In this document: piece by piece, positions 16,720 through 29,656 of the stretch | Layout: each line of letters opens with the position of its first letter | How positions within the stretch are numbered: the first letter of the stretch is position 1 | Assembly: GCF_003342675.1 (NCBI RefSeq) | Contig: NZ_CP031148.1 | Coordinates: forward strand, 3,162,001 to 3,226,000 | From: Haloplanus rubicundus | Lineage (GTDB): Archaea > Halobacteriota > Halobacteria > Halobacteriales > Haloferacaceae | Direction of reading: 5' to 3' | DNA length: 64,000 nucleotides | Made by a program: the position numbers and the translations under genes | The notes under the pieces: generated by a model | Seen by the model: the letters and a program-made list of their open reading frames with translations, nothing else | Databases searched by the model: none | What the model was told of the DNA's origin: nothing

Positions 16720-17906
16720 GTCGTCGTCACGAGTTCGATCACGTCGCGGTCGTCGAGGACGTGGCCCCCGCCGATCTGGCGCGAGGACCGGCAGTCGATG
16801 CCGTGGAGTAGCCCGTCGCCCAGGTCGGTGTGGATGTGGTTCGCGAAGTCCGCCGCCGTCGACCCCTCGGGCAGGAGAAAGCAGTCGCGGAACGACCCCT
16901 TCTCGCTCGTCGATCCGTCGTCGCTCCCCGGGAACACCGCGATGAGGTCAAGCGCGTCGAACAGCGCCGCCTCCAGCGACGACTGCACGCCCGTCCCGCC
17001 GTGGTCGTCGAGGAGCGACCGGATCTGCTCCAGCCCCGCTTCCTGCTCCTCGCTCACGTCGCCGACGAGTTCGAAGTCGTCGTCGCCGGGCGTGTAGTCG
17101 ACCCGATCCGCCTCGTCGGCGGCTTTCAGTGCCTTCTCCGCGTGCGCGCTCGTCGGGACCATGGGCAGGTGGTCGTAGGTGGGGTCGGCGGCGATGTCCG
17201 CGAAGTTCTCCGCGGCCGCCGGGTCGTCGATCTTGTTCGCCGCGATCACCATCGGCTTCGTGCGCTTGCGGATCTCTCGAGCCAGCGACTCCCGGTCCGC
17301 CTCGTCCCACGTCGACGGGTCGAGGTCCAGCCCCTCCGCGAGGATGATCTGCTTGATCTCGTCCTCGTTCGTCCGGAACGCGCTCATCTGCTCGGCGAGG
17401 TCCGCCTCGATGCTCGCGTCCGCGCCGTGGTACTTCGACTCGAAGCGCTCGATCCCCTTCTCCAGAATCCCCAGATACCACATGTCGAGTTCGTCCTCGA
17501 GGAAGTCGATGTCGTCGCGGGGGTCGTGGCCCTCCGTCGGCTCCCCCTCGCTGTCCGTCTTGCCCGAGAAGTCGACGACGTGGACCAGCACGTCCGCCTC
17601 GTTCAGGTCGCTCAGGAACTGATTGCCGAGGCCGTTCCCCTCGTGGGCGCCGGGGATCAGCCCGGCCACGTCGACGAGCTGGACGGGGACGAACCGCGTC
17701 CCGTCGTCACAGTAGCCCACGCTCGGGGTACACGTCTCGTCGAACTCCGGGGCCGCGCACGCGACGCGGACGTACGCCTCCCCGACGCTCGGGTCGATGG
17801 TGGTGAACGGGTAAGCGCCCTCCGGGACGTCGTTCATCGTCGCGGCGTTGAAAAACGTCGACTTGCCCACCGAGGGCTTGCCGACGAGTCCGATGGCGTA
17901 GCTCAT
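16716..17906 (-). CDS. OBG/YchF-family GTPase, archaeal type
   Basis: The 396-residue protein starts MSYAIGLVGKPSVGKSTFF, with the P-loop at residues 9-16. A G3-like DVAGLIPGAHEGNGLGN segment follows, and a G4-type motif NKID lies in the middle. A C-terminal TGS-like domain ends the chain. These ATP/GTP-binding proteins associate with ribosomes and are universal in archaea. The start was set at ATG 17906 because the P-loop strand follows at once. Confidence 0.9.
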   Translation of the reverse strand: MSYAIGLVGKPSVGKSTFFNAATMNDVPEGAYPFTTIDPSVGEAYVRVACAAPEFDETCTPSVGYCDDGTRFVPVQLVDVAGLIPGAHEGNGLGNQFLSDLNEADVLVHVVDFSGKTDSEGEPTEGHDPRDDIDFLEDELDMWYLGILEKGIERFESKYHGADASIEADLAEQMSAFRTNEDEIKQIILAEGLDLDPSTWDEADRESLAREIRKRTKPMVIAANKIDDPAAAENFADIAADPTYDHLPMVPTSAHAEKALKAADEADRVDYTPGDDDFELVGDVSEEQEAGLEQIRSLLDDHGGTGVQSSLEAALFDALDLIAVFPGSDDGSTSEKGSFRDCFLLPEGSTAADFANHIHTDLGDGLLHGIDCRSSRQIGGGHVLDDRDVIELVTTT

Positions 17907-18014
17907 ACGCTCCATCCGCCGCCGGCGGTCAAAAACGCCGCCATCGCGTCGCCGTCCGGCAGTCACTCACACCCACACCGACCGGCTTATGCCGCCGGCG
18001 GACCGATCGATCCC

Positions 18015-18314
18015 ATGGCCGACGCCACCGACGACGCGCCGCCCGCCGACACCTTCGGCGTGAGCATCGGCGTCGACGAGGGCGCCTTTCGCTTTCTGGT
18101 CCACGTCCCCTCGCACCTCGACGCCGCGTGGGACGACCGCGACGCCTTCCAGCGACTGGCCGAAGAGGCCGTCTGGACACACCTCGACCGCGACGAGACG
18201 CTCCGGGCCGTCGATCGCGTGGCCGACACCGGCGAACGCGTCGAACTCGGGACCGTGACGCTCCGCCCCGACGGCACCGTCGTCGAACACACCCTCTCCC
18301 GACCGACCGCGTGA
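18015..18314 (+). CDS. Conserved haloarchaeal hypothetical protein
   Basis: The 99-residue protein is not recognised. It has an acidic N-terminus, then alternating beta and alpha segments (FGVSIGVDEGAFRFLV; DAFQRLAEEAVW), and no Cys or metal motif. It is soluble. The stop codon overlaps the ATG of the next gene by one base, so the two form a translationally coupled pair. Confidence 0.65.
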   Translation: MADATDDAPPADTFGVSIGVDEGAFRFLVHVPSHLDAAWDDRDAFQRLAEEAVWTHLDRDETLRAVDRVADTGERVELGTVTLRPDGTVVEHTLSRPTA

Positions 18315-18697
18315 TGCTCGACGACGTTCGCGAGGCCGCCATCGACCGCGCACTCGTCGGTGACGACCCAGAGCCAGCGCTGGCGCTCGCGGGCGTCGTC
18401 GACGGGGCGATTCGGAACCCCGGGGACGACCGACCGCCGGCCGATCCGCCCGACGATCCACACGCCGCCGTCGCCGTCGCGATGCTCACCGTCGCCGCAG
18501 CGGACCGTCGGTCACTCGACGACCGAGCGTGGCGTCCCGGAGCCGACCCCGATCCGCGCGTCGTCGCGGGAGCGGCCGTCGCCGTCCGGATGCGAAACCT
18601 CGCCGTCGACCGGGCGGCCGCCCTGGCGGACTGCACGCCGGCGACGCTCGAAGCCGTCGTCGACCGACAGCGCCGACGCGAAAAGGAGTGCCGGTAA
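18314..18697 (+). CDS. Conserved haloarchaeal hypothetical protein, coupled to the preceding gene
   Basis: The 127-residue protein is predicted to be all helical and rich in Ala, Asp and Arg. No motif was recognised. It starts inside the stop codon of the 18015-18314 gene and ends just before dyad repeat H. The two proteins probably act together, in a role that cannot be read from sequence. Confidence 0.65.
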   Translation: MLDDVREAAIDRALVGDDPEPALALAGVVDGAIRNPGDDRPPADPPDDPHAAVAVAMLTVAAADRRSLDDRAWRPGADPDPRVVAGAAVAVRMRNLAVDRAAALADCTPATLEAVVDRQRRREKECR

Positions 18698-18700
18698 CAG

Positions 18701-18767
18701 GGGGTATCGTAACCGTCCAGAGATTCTCGCCGGACCGTCCCAGCGAGGATCTCCGATGATCCCTATC
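18701..18767. repeat. Dyad repeat, copy H (second subfamily)
   Basis: It lies between convergent genes, 3 bp after the TAA at 18695-18697 and 2 bp before the minus-strand stop at 18770. Inner arms GAGATTCTCGCCGG and CCAGCGAGGATCTC type pair around a short loop. Its edges, TATCGTAAC and TCCGATGATCCCTATC, are shared with copy I. Confidence 0.8.
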
Positions 18768-18769
18768 AG

Positions 18770-20344
18770 TTATCGGCCGTTGCCGCCAGCGTTTCCGTTG
18801 CCGCCGCCGTTACCGGCGTTTCCGTTGCCGCCAGCATTTCCGTTGCCGCCAGCGTTTCCGTTGCCGCCGGCATCGGAGTCATCTTCGTCTTCCTCGTCGC
18901 TCTCGTCTTCCTCGTCGCTCTCGTCTTCCTCGTCGCTCTCGTCTTCCTCGTCGCTCTCGTCTTCCTCGTCGCTCTCGTCTTCCTCGTCGCTCTCCTCTTC
19001 TTCGTCACTCTCGTCTTCCTCGTCGCTCTCGTCTTCCTCGTCGCTCTCGTCTTCCTCGTCACCGTCGTCGGACTGCCCCGGCGCTGATCCCGAGTTACCC
19101 GGAGCGTCGTCTTCCTCGTCATCGTCGCCGGACTGCCCCGGCGCCGATCCCGAGTTGCCCGGGGCGTCCTCGCCGTCACCGTCGTCGGACTGGCCCGGCG
19201 CCGATCCCGAGTTACCGGGGTCCTCGGTGGGCGGGCCGGCCGGAACGATGCGCGAGTCGTTGCCTTCCTGTTGGCCCGGCGGAGTGACCTGTTCGTCGTT
19301 GCCCGCGGCGGGCGGCGTCACCGGTCGATCGTTACCCGCGGCGGGCGGGGAGACGTCCTCCGAGTTGCCCGCGCTCGACGGGTTGTTGCTCGTCACGAAG
19401 TCGGACACCTGCGAGCCGATGCCCGTGAATCCGGCACCCTTCAGTGCGTCCACGAACGCCGAGACGACCTGTCCGAACGGCCCGACCGGCTCGGGCGGTT
19501 CGAGTTCGGCCGTCGTCGTCGCCGTGTCGTTCTCGTCCGTCGCGGTCACGGCTACCGTGACCTCCTCCGACGGCGCCGGGAGCACGACCGTTCCGGTCTC
19601 GTCCGTCTCGTACTCACCAGCACCCGCGTACGTGTCGTTTCCGTCGGCCTCCACGTCCACCGTCGCGTTCGCGACCGGTTCGCCGAGTCGACCGACCGAG
19701 ACGGTCACCGTCCCGTCGTCGGCCTGTTCGACGCCCACGGCGAGCGTCTGAACCGGTTCGACGATCACCGTCGTCGACGCCGTGTCGTTCCCGTCCGTCG
19801 CCGTGATGGTCAGTTCGACCGTCTCCTCGGGGTTCCCGAGCGTGACCGTCCCGTTCGCGTCCGTCTCGAACTCACCCGTGTCGGCGTACGTCGTGTTCGC
19901 CGTCACGTTCACCGTCGCGTTCTCGACGGTGTCGTTCCCGCGCGTGACCGTCACCACGACCGAGCCGTCGTCCGCACCCGAGATGTCGACGCCGAGTGCG
20001 GGGTCGAGGTCGACCGTCTCCGAGACGGTCGTGTTGTCGTAACTCGCCTCGACCGTCACCGTCGTCGGCTCGACGGGGGCCGAAAGCGACACCGTGCCGT
20101 TGGCGTCGGTGTCGTACTCGCCCGCGTCGGCGTACGTGTCGTTCGCCGCTGCGGTCACGTTCACCGTCGCGTTCTCGACGGCCGTACCGTTGTCCGTCAC
20201 GGTGATCGCCACGGCACCCGTTTCGTCCTGTGTCACGTCCACCGACAGCGACTCGTCCGTCTGCGCCGTCACCGCCGCCGGCGCCACCGTCGACACCAGC
20301 AACAGCGCGGCCATCAGTATCGCACCAGTTCGTTTCGTGTTCAT
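18770..20344 (-). CDS. Secreted multi-domain surface protein with acidic Asp-Glu-Ser repeat tail
   Basis: The 524-residue protein has a Sec signal (hydrophobic residues about 9-22, cut near VTAQ). Three Ig-like units of about 85 residues follow, each with ENATVNV and NDTYADAGEYDTDANGTV-type blocks and many N-glycosylation sequons. A Pro/Asn-rich linker contains three copies of PGNSGSAPGQS. Next come about ten DEEDES hexapeptides and a GGNGNA-rich end. It has no membrane anchor or PGF motif, so it may be cell-wall bound or released. The role is unknown; adhesion or cation binding are guesses. The stop lies beside repeat H. Confidence 0.85.
   Translation of the reverse strand: MNTKRTGAILMAALLLVSTVAPAAVTAQTDESLSVDVTQDETGAVAITVTDNGTAVENATVNVTAAANDTYADAGEYDTDANGTVSLSAPVEPTTVTVEASYDNTTVSETVDLDPALGVDISGADDGSVVVTVTRGNDTVENATVNVTANTTYADTGEFETDANGTVTLGNPEETVELTITATDGNDTASTTVIVEPVQTLAVGVEQADDGTVTVSVGRLGEPVANATVDVEADGNDTYAGAGEYETDETGTVVLPAPSEEVTVAVTATDENDTATTTAELEPPEPVGPFGQVVSAFVDALKGAGFTGIGSQVSDFVTSNNPSSAGNSEDVSPPAAGNDRPVTPPAAGNDEQVTPPGQQEGNDSRIVPAGPPTEDPGNSGSAPGQSDDGDGEDAPGNSGSAPGQSGDDDEEDDAPGNSGSAPGQSDDGDEEDESDEEDESDEEDESDEEEESDEEDESDEEDESDEEDESDEEDESDEEDESDEEDEDDSDAGGNGNAGGNGNAGGNGNAGNGGGNGNAGGNGR
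18884..19063. repeat. 18-bp in-frame tandem repeat (about 10 units)
   Basis: Units of CTCTCGTCTTCCTCGTCG, read on the minus strand as codons for Asp-Glu-Glu-Asp-Glu-Ser, run almost without change inside the secreted repeat protein gene. One unit has Glu in place of Asp. Such near-identical units can change number by slippage. Confidence 0.85.
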
Positions 20345-20502
20345 GCCGGTCGAGGCCACGGGCTACACCCCGTTAAATCGGGAATGCGCTGAAGCCGGAT
20401 TCGGAGGGTTTCAGCCCGATTAAACTCGGTTTAATTCGGATTGCCGTGCAATATCGTTCGTGAAATAGCGGTAGGATCGGCGAGACCCGTTACTCACACG
20501 AG

Positions 20503-20524
20503 ATAAAATCCCGACAAGCGGGGA
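20503..20524 (-). terminator. Possible terminator of the rRNA operon
   Basis: Downstream of 5S on the minus strand, a short hairpin (CCCG...CGGG) is followed by ATTTTAT. The stem is short, so this is tentative. The rest of the 215-bp gap to 20344 holds TTTAA-rich promoter-like sequence for the secreted protein gene, and no tRNA-Cys. Confidence 0.35.
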
Positions 20525-20560
20525 TGGCCGTCGCTCGCGGGTGTGAATGAAGTATGAATG

Positions 20561-20682
20561 GTGAGGCGGCGAATCGGGTCTCCCAGAGGCTCGCGCACTC
20601 CAGTACTGGCCGATACGCAGGCGGGCTTAACGTCCGTGTTCGGGATGGGTACGGGTGTGTCCCCGCCGCTCTGGCCGCCTTC
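20561..20682 (-). rRNA. 5S ribosomal RNA
   Basis: The sequence matches the haloarchaeal 5S pattern. The 5' AAGGCGGCC pairs with the 3' region near GCCGCCT. The conserved CCCGAACACGG, AAGCCCGCC and CCAGTACTGGAGTG segments are in order. It is about 122 nt long and the last rRNA of the operon. Ends are estimated to within a few bases. Confidence 0.9.
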
Positions 20683-20734
20683 ATGCCGACCGATGGAATC
20701 GAACCATCGTAACGCCAGCGTCGGTGGGTCGATA

Positions 20735-20755
20735 CCGTATGTACGTGCGATCCAG
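20735..20755 (-). other. 23S rRNA processing stem, 3' arm
   Basis: These 21 bases are exactly complementary in the transcript to the segment at 23762-23782, on the other side of the 23S gene. Further pairing continues inward with interruptions, as in archaeal bulge-helix-bulge sites cut by the splicing endonuclease. Confidence 0.85.
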
Positions 20756-20802
20756 TTTGCGCCTGGACCCGACAGTCGATCGGGTCACAGTGCGAATCAA
20801 TG

Positions 20803-23711
<2,909 letters not shown>

Positions 23712-23761
23712 TGATGGATGTCACACTAGTGACCCGGATAACTGTCGGGTCCAGTGGACGC

Positions 23762-23782
23762 CTGGATCGCACGTACATACGG
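23762..23782 (-). other. 23S rRNA processing stem, 5' arm
   Basis: This is the exact complement in the transcript of 20735-20755. Together they form the long helix that brings the 23S ends together for excision. Confidence 0.85.
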
Positions 23783-23921
23783 TGTCATTACGCTCTCGTG
23801 GATGCGACAGCGTTCGACCCTTCCCATCCGCGCTTACGCGGGATGGTGCATCGGTCTTGCGTAACCCAACCGAGCGCCGTCTTGCACTTAAGGCGTGCGG
23901 TTCGGCGTCGGTGGGCTGGCA

Positions 23922-23993
23922 TGGACCCGCTGGGATTCGAACCCAGGGCATCCTCCTTGCAAAGGAGGTGCTCTACCGCTGAGCTACGGGCCC
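23922..23993 (-). tRNA. tRNA-Ala (anticodon TGC)
   Basis: The cloverleaf is complete. The acceptor GGGCCCG pairs with CGGGTCC, the discriminator is A, and the anticodon arm CTCCTTTGCAAGGAG gives TGC. The T-arm contains GGTTCGAATCC. It lies in the 16S-23S spacer, as usual in Euryarchaeota. Confidence 0.96.
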
Positions 23994-24082
23994 GGTCCCC
24001 TGGTGGGACGTGGGGCGAGTGTGTGTGAGTGTGAGCCTCGGTGGGTCGTAGGTGCCCGGTCGCGCGGGCGGTCGAACCGATA

Positions 24083-24098
24083 CCTTGGAGTCGTGGTC
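24083..24098 (-). other. 16S rRNA processing stem, 3' arm
   Basis: In the transcript this reads GACCACGACTCCAAGG. It pairs with the leader segment at 25667-25684, leaving small bulges in the middle as in a bulge-helix-bulge motif. Confidence 0.65.
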
Positions 24099-24138
24099 GC
24101 TACGTGGTGGGCCTCCCGTGTGGGAGGTCCCGGTCAGT

Positions 24139-25608
<1,470 letters not shown>

Positions 25609-26103
25609 GGGCTCACTCCATGTGGAGTGAGGGGTGGCGGGAAACGTAATGTTTCCGCGTCGTAAAGACCACTGAGGTCCAAGGTGGTGGTTCGGGCCGC
25701 CCGATCGACCGGGTGTCACCGAACCACCGAGGCTCACATCAGATCCCGTCTTACGGCGGACCGCAGGGGTGGAATCCTCATCTCTCGTCCGGACCTGAAC
25801 CGACGCGGGCGACCCATATAAGCCCGTTGATCGGGCGTGGGTCGCACCGGGTCGGCGTTCCAGTCCGGGGGTCGAGGGCATCGTCGCCCTCGCCGCCTTC
25901 GCATTCCATTCGAATGGAGGTGAATACTTAACCCCGTTGGTTTCCGCCGAAATCGGCAGACGGGTTGATATTTGCGTGGTGATCCCTGTCGTGGGTCGCG
26001 GCCTCACGACGGACGATCCGACCGGTCGAACGGCGTCGTGGATCGAAACTCGACTATCTCCGGGGTGGTTTATAAGGATGGGGCGTGCATTTGGGCGCAT
26101 ACG
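25609..26103 (-). promoter_or_regulatory. rRNA operon leader and promoter region, shared gap with divergent tbp
   Basis: This 495-bp gap holds no gene. On the minus strand it has TATA-like CTTATATGG at 25814-25822 and GGTTAAGTATTCA at 25921-25933, which look like tandem rRNA promoters. The 5' arm of the 16S processing stem is at 25667-25684. Closest to 16S is a hairpin around CACTCCATGTGGAGTG. The tbp promoter occupies the far end. Confidence 0.6.
26069..26076 (+). promoter_or_regulatory. TATA box of tbp
   Basis: TTTATAAG lies about 30 nt before the ATG at 26104, an almost ideal archaeal TATA box and spacing. Confidence 0.6.
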
Positions 26104-26664
26104 ATGAGTGACCCGGCAGACTCGATAGAGATTCAGAACGTGGTGGCGTCGACCGGCATCGGACAGGAACTCGACCTCGAAGCGCTGGCGGAGGACCTCC
26201 CGGGAGCGGACTTCAACCCCGACAACTTCCCGGGGCTGGTCTACCGGACGCAGGAACCGAAAGCGGCCGCCCTCATCTTCCGCTCGGGCAAGATCGTTTG
26301 CACGGGCGCGAAGAGCATCGACGACGTGCACGAGGCGCTCGGCATCATCTTCCAGAAACTCCGGGACCTCCAGATACCCGTCGAGGAGGACCCGGAGATC
26401 ACGGTCCAGAACATCGTCTCCAGCGCGGACCTGGGACACACCCTCAACCTGAACGCCCTCGCCATCGGCCTCGGATTGGAGGACGTGGAGTACGAGCCCG
26501 AGCAGTTCCCGGGCCTCGTCTACCGGATGGACGATCCGGACGTGGTGATCCTCCTCTTCGGGAGCGGGAAGATCGTCATCACGGGTGGGAAGCGGACCGC
26601 CGACGCGGCCGAGGCGGTCGAAGTTATCGTCGACCGCATCGACGACCTCGGACTGCTGGGGTAA
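26104..26664 (+). CDS. tbp: TATA-box-binding protein
   Basis: The 186-residue protein is the archaeal TBP saddle. It has two direct repeats of about 90 residues, each with the pattern IQNVVAS or VQNIVSS, then FPGLVYR, then the GKIVCTGAKS or GKIVITGGKR strand. An acidic C-terminal end is usual. TBP recruits TFB and RNA polymerase to promoters. Haloarchaea carry several TBPs; this copy is divergent from the rRNA operon and likely the main one. The ATG follows a clear TATA box. Confidence 0.95.
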   Translation: MSDPADSIEIQNVVASTGIGQELDLEALAEDLPGADFNPDNFPGLVYRTQEPKAAALIFRSGKIVCTGAKSIDDVHEALGIIFQKLRDLQIPVEEDPEITVQNIVSSADLGHTLNLNALAIGLGLEDVEYEPEQFPGLVYRMDDPDVVILLFGSGKIVITGGKRTADAAEAVEVIVDRIDDLGLLG

Positions 26665-26706
26665 CGGGTCACAACTCGTTTCTCCGTCCGAGTCGTACCG
26701 CGACCG

Positions 26707-28533
26707 ATGACCGACGAGTCTGCCGACGGAGACGGCGGCGACCCAGCCGTTACCGTGGAATCGTTCCACGACGCGCTACAGGAGGAGGGACGTCCCGTCG
26801 CCACCGCCCAACGGATCGCCCGTCGTCTCGGCTGTTCACAGTCGGCCGCCAGCGAGGCCCTCGACCGACTGGTCGCCGAGGGCGACGTGCAACGACTCGA
26901 CGTCGAGGCCGATCCAGTCGTCTGGTACCCGACCGAGTGGGGTCGTCTCGCCGAGCGCGAGCGCGTCGTTCTCTTTCCCGAGCGCCGCGAACTCGTCGTC
27001 GACCAACCGAGCCAGTACACGCGCGCGCAACTCTCGCGGGTCGCCCACCTCGTCGACACCTCCGGAACCAAGGGCTATCTCTATCGCATCCGACGGGAGG
27101 ACGTGTGGGCCGCCCCGTTCGAGGACTGCGACGCCTTCCTGCGGACGCTCCGCTCCGTACTCCCCCGTCGATCACCCCACTTGGAGGAGTGGATCGAACG
27201 CCAGTGGACCCGCGCCCGCCAGTTCACGCTCACGACGCACGAGGACGGCTACACCGTGTTGGAGGCGGCGAGCGAGAGTCTGATGGGCAACGTCGCCCGG
27301 CAGAAACTCGACGAGGAACACCTCCACGCCCCGATTTCGGACACCGAGAGCTGGGTCGTCGAGGGGAGCGAGGCGTCGATCAAGCGGATCCTCTACGAGG
27401 CGGGCTACCCCGTGGTCGACGACCGGAGTCTGGAGACCGGCGATCCGCTGGACGTCGAGTTGACCACCTCGCTCCGGGACTACCAGCGCGACTGGGTGGA
27501 TCGCTTCCTCGACCAGCGAGCCGGCGTGTTCGTCGGCCCCTCGGGGAGCGGGAAGACCGTCGCCGCCATCGGCGCCCTCGCGGCCGTCGGCGGCGAGACG
27601 CTGATCCTCGTCCCCAGCCGCGAACTCGCCGGCCAGTGGCGGGCGGAACTCCTCGAACACACCACGCTCGGGGAGGCGGACATCGGCGAGTATCACGGCG
27701 GCGAGAAGGAGATTCGGCCCGTCACGGTCGCGACGTATCAGGTCGCGGGCATGGACCGCCACCGCGCGCTCTTCGACCGCCGCGAGTGGGGCCTCATCGT
27801 CTACGACGAGGTGCATCACATCCCCAGCAACGTGTATCGCCGGAGCGCGGACCTCCAGAGCAAACACCGCCTCGGCCTCTCCGCGACGCCGGTCCGGGAG
27901 GACGACCGAGAGACGGACATCTACACGCTCGTCGGGCCGCCCATCGGCACCGACTGGGACGCCCTCTTCGACGCCGGCTACGTGCAGGAGCCGGAAGTCG
28001 AAATTCGCTACCTCCCCTGGGCGAACGACGAGGAACGGAACGCGTACGCGAGCGCGGAGCCGCGGGCGAAACACCGCATCGCCGGCGAGAACCCCGCGAA
28101 GGTCGACGAGGTGCGCCACCTCCTCGCCGAACACCCGACTGCGAAGGCACTCGTGTTCGTCGAGTGGCTGGATCACGGCCGGGCAATCGCCGACGCCCTC
28201 GACGCCCCCTTCGTCAGCGGCGAGACGCCCCACTACGAACGCGACCGACTGTTCGAGGAGTTCCGATCCGGCGAGCGCCGGACGCTCGTCGTCTCCCGCG
28301 TCGGCGACGAGGGGATCGACCTGCCGAACGCCGAACTCGCCGTCGTCGCCTCGGGGCTCGGCGGGTCACGCCGGCAGGGCGCCCAGCGGGCCGGCCGGAC
28401 GATGCGTCCCGCCGGGAGCGCAACGGTGTACGTCCTCGCGACTCGGGGAACGAGCGAGGAGGACTTCGCCCAGCGACAGATGCGCCACCTCGCGGAGAAA
28501 GGAATCAGGGTGACCGAACAGGGGATCGACTAG
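26707..28533 (+). CDS. XPB/Rad25-type DEAD-like helicase
   Basis: The 608-residue protein starts with a winged-helix-like domain at about 15-80 (TAQRIARRLGCSQSAASEALDRL). Helicase motifs follow: GPSGSGKT near 278 (I), DEVHH near 367 (II), LSATP (III), VSRVGDEGIDLP (V) and QRAGRTMRP near 559 (VI). The DEVHH box and the arrangement match archaeal XPB, which acts in DNA unwinding in repair. It follows tbp by 42 bp in the same direction. No Bax1-type nuclease gene lies next to it. Confidence 0.88.
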   Translation: MTDESADGDGGDPAVTVESFHDALQEEGRPVATAQRIARRLGCSQSAASEALDRLVAEGDVQRLDVEADPVVWYPTEWGRLAERERVVLFPERRELVVDQPSQYTRAQLSRVAHLVDTSGTKGYLYRIRREDVWAAPFEDCDAFLRTLRSVLPRRSPHLEEWIERQWTRARQFTLTTHEDGYTVLEAASESLMGNVARQKLDEEHLHAPISDTESWVVEGSEASIKRILYEAGYPVVDDRSLETGDPLDVELTTSLRDYQRDWVDRFLDQRAGVFVGPSGSGKTVAAIGALAAVGGETLILVPSRELAGQWRAELLEHTTLGEADIGEYHGGEKEIRPVTVATYQVAGMDRHRALFDRREWGLIVYDEVHHIPSNVYRRSADLQSKHRLGLSATPVREDDRETDIYTLVGPPIGTDWDALFDAGYVQEPEVEIRYLPWANDEERNAYASAEPRAKHRIAGENPAKVDEVRHLLAEHPTAKALVFVEWLDHGRAIADALDAPFVSGETPHYERDRLFEEFRSGERRTLVVSRVGDEGIDLPNAELAVVASGLGGSRRQGAQRAGRTMRPAGSATVYVLATRGTSEEDFAQRQMRHLAEKGIRVTEQGID

Positions 28534-29576
28534 CGTTCCGCGGCGAGGGCGTCCATCGCCCGCTCCACCCGGTCGGGGTCGGCGTTGTACCCCATGTGCC
28601 CCACCCGGAGCACGTCGTCCGCGAGGTCACCGAACCCCGTCGCGAGCGTCACGTCGTGGGCCTCCCGGAGCCGTTCCTGCAACGCGGTCGCCCGTCCCGG
28701 CACGGAGAAGGCAGTGACGGTCGGCGAACTCCGTTCGGGGTCGGGATAGGGGTCGAGCCCCATCTCGGCACCACGCTCCCGGCAGTACGCGGCCACCTCG
28801 CGGTGGCGGTCGTGGACGGCGTCCAGCCCCTCGTCTAGGAGCAAGTCGAGCGCCTCGTCGAGCGCGACGACGAGCGTCGTCAGGTGGGTGTAGGGGTAGG
28901 GCTGTTCGGCCTCGTGCCACGGGAGCAGGTTGGTGTAAAGCGACGCGGGGTCGCGGGCCTCGATCCGATCCCACGCCACGTCGCTCACCGACGCGATGGC
29001 GAGGCCCGGCGGCGCGCTGAAGCACTTCTGTGACGCGCCGAGACAGATGTCGATGCGGTCGGTCGGGACGGGCGCCCCGCCGAGGGAGGAGACGGCGTCG
29101 ACGATGGTCAGGACGCCGTGCTCGTCGAGCAGATCGAGCGCGGGCGAGAGGTCGTTGAGCGTCCCCGTCGGCGTCTCGCAGTGGACCATCGTCGCCACGT
29201 CGTACTCGCCCGCCGCGAGCGTTCGCTCCAGTTCGACCACAGGGAGCGAGTCGTCGTAGTCGGCGTCGACGAGCGTCGACTCGGCGCCGTAACTCTCCAC
29301 GAAATCCGTGAAGCCGTCGCCGTACGGCCCGTTCGAGAGACACAGAACCCGGTCGCCGGGTTCGACGGTCGAGGCGATGGCCGCCTCCAGACCGAGGATG
29401 CCCTCGCCGCCCATGACGACCACCTCGTCGTCGGTGCCAAAGACGGTCCCGAGTTTGTCGAGCAGAGCATCGTAACGGTCGGCGAAGGCCGGGTCGACGT
29501 CGGGGTTGATCAGTTCCTCGCTCATCACGTCGCGGACGGACGGCGGCAGCGCCGTCGGGCCGGGTGTCAGGAGCAT
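28530..29576 (-). CDS. Class V PLP aminotransferase (alanine-glyoxylate / serine-pyruvate type)
   Basis: The 348-residue protein starts LLTPGPTALPPSV, the family opening. The PLP lysine is in GASQKCFSAPPG, and the PLP-phosphate and ring contacts lie around MGGEGILGLEAA and VDAVSSLGG. It would move an amino group from Ala or Ser to glyoxylate or pyruvate. Its stop codon overlaps that of the helicase gene by 4 bp, tail to tail. Confidence 0.88.
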   Translation of the reverse strand: MLLTPGPTALPPSVRDVMSEELINPDVDPAFADRYDALLDKLGTVFGTDDEVVVMGGEGILGLEAAIASTVEPGDRVLCLSNGPYGDGFTDFVESYGAESTLVDADYDDSLPVVELERTLAAGEYDVATMVHCETPTGTLNDLSPALDLLDEHGVLTIVDAVSSLGGAPVPTDRIDICLGASQKCFSAPPGLAIASVSDVAWDRIEARDPASLYTNLLPWHEAEQPYPYTHLTTLVVALDEALDLLLDEGLDAVHDRHREVAAYCRERGAEMGLDPYPDPERSSPTVTAFSVPGRATALQERLREAHDVTLATGFGDLADDVLRVGHMGYNADPDRVERAMDALAAER

Positions 29577-29656
29577 ACGTCGCCTACCGCCCCCGACGGC
29601 TTGTAGGTGCGGTTCGGACGGGAAGGCACATCAACGGGGCGGGCGTAGCGCCGCGC

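Noticed and set aside
18884-19063. Regular short repeats that might look like a CRISPR array
   Set aside because: The 18-bp units are contiguous, without spacers, and are in frame within a secreted protein gene.
20345-20560. tRNA-Cys after 5S, found in some haloarchaeal rRNA operons
   Set aside because: No cloverleaf can be drawn in this stretch.
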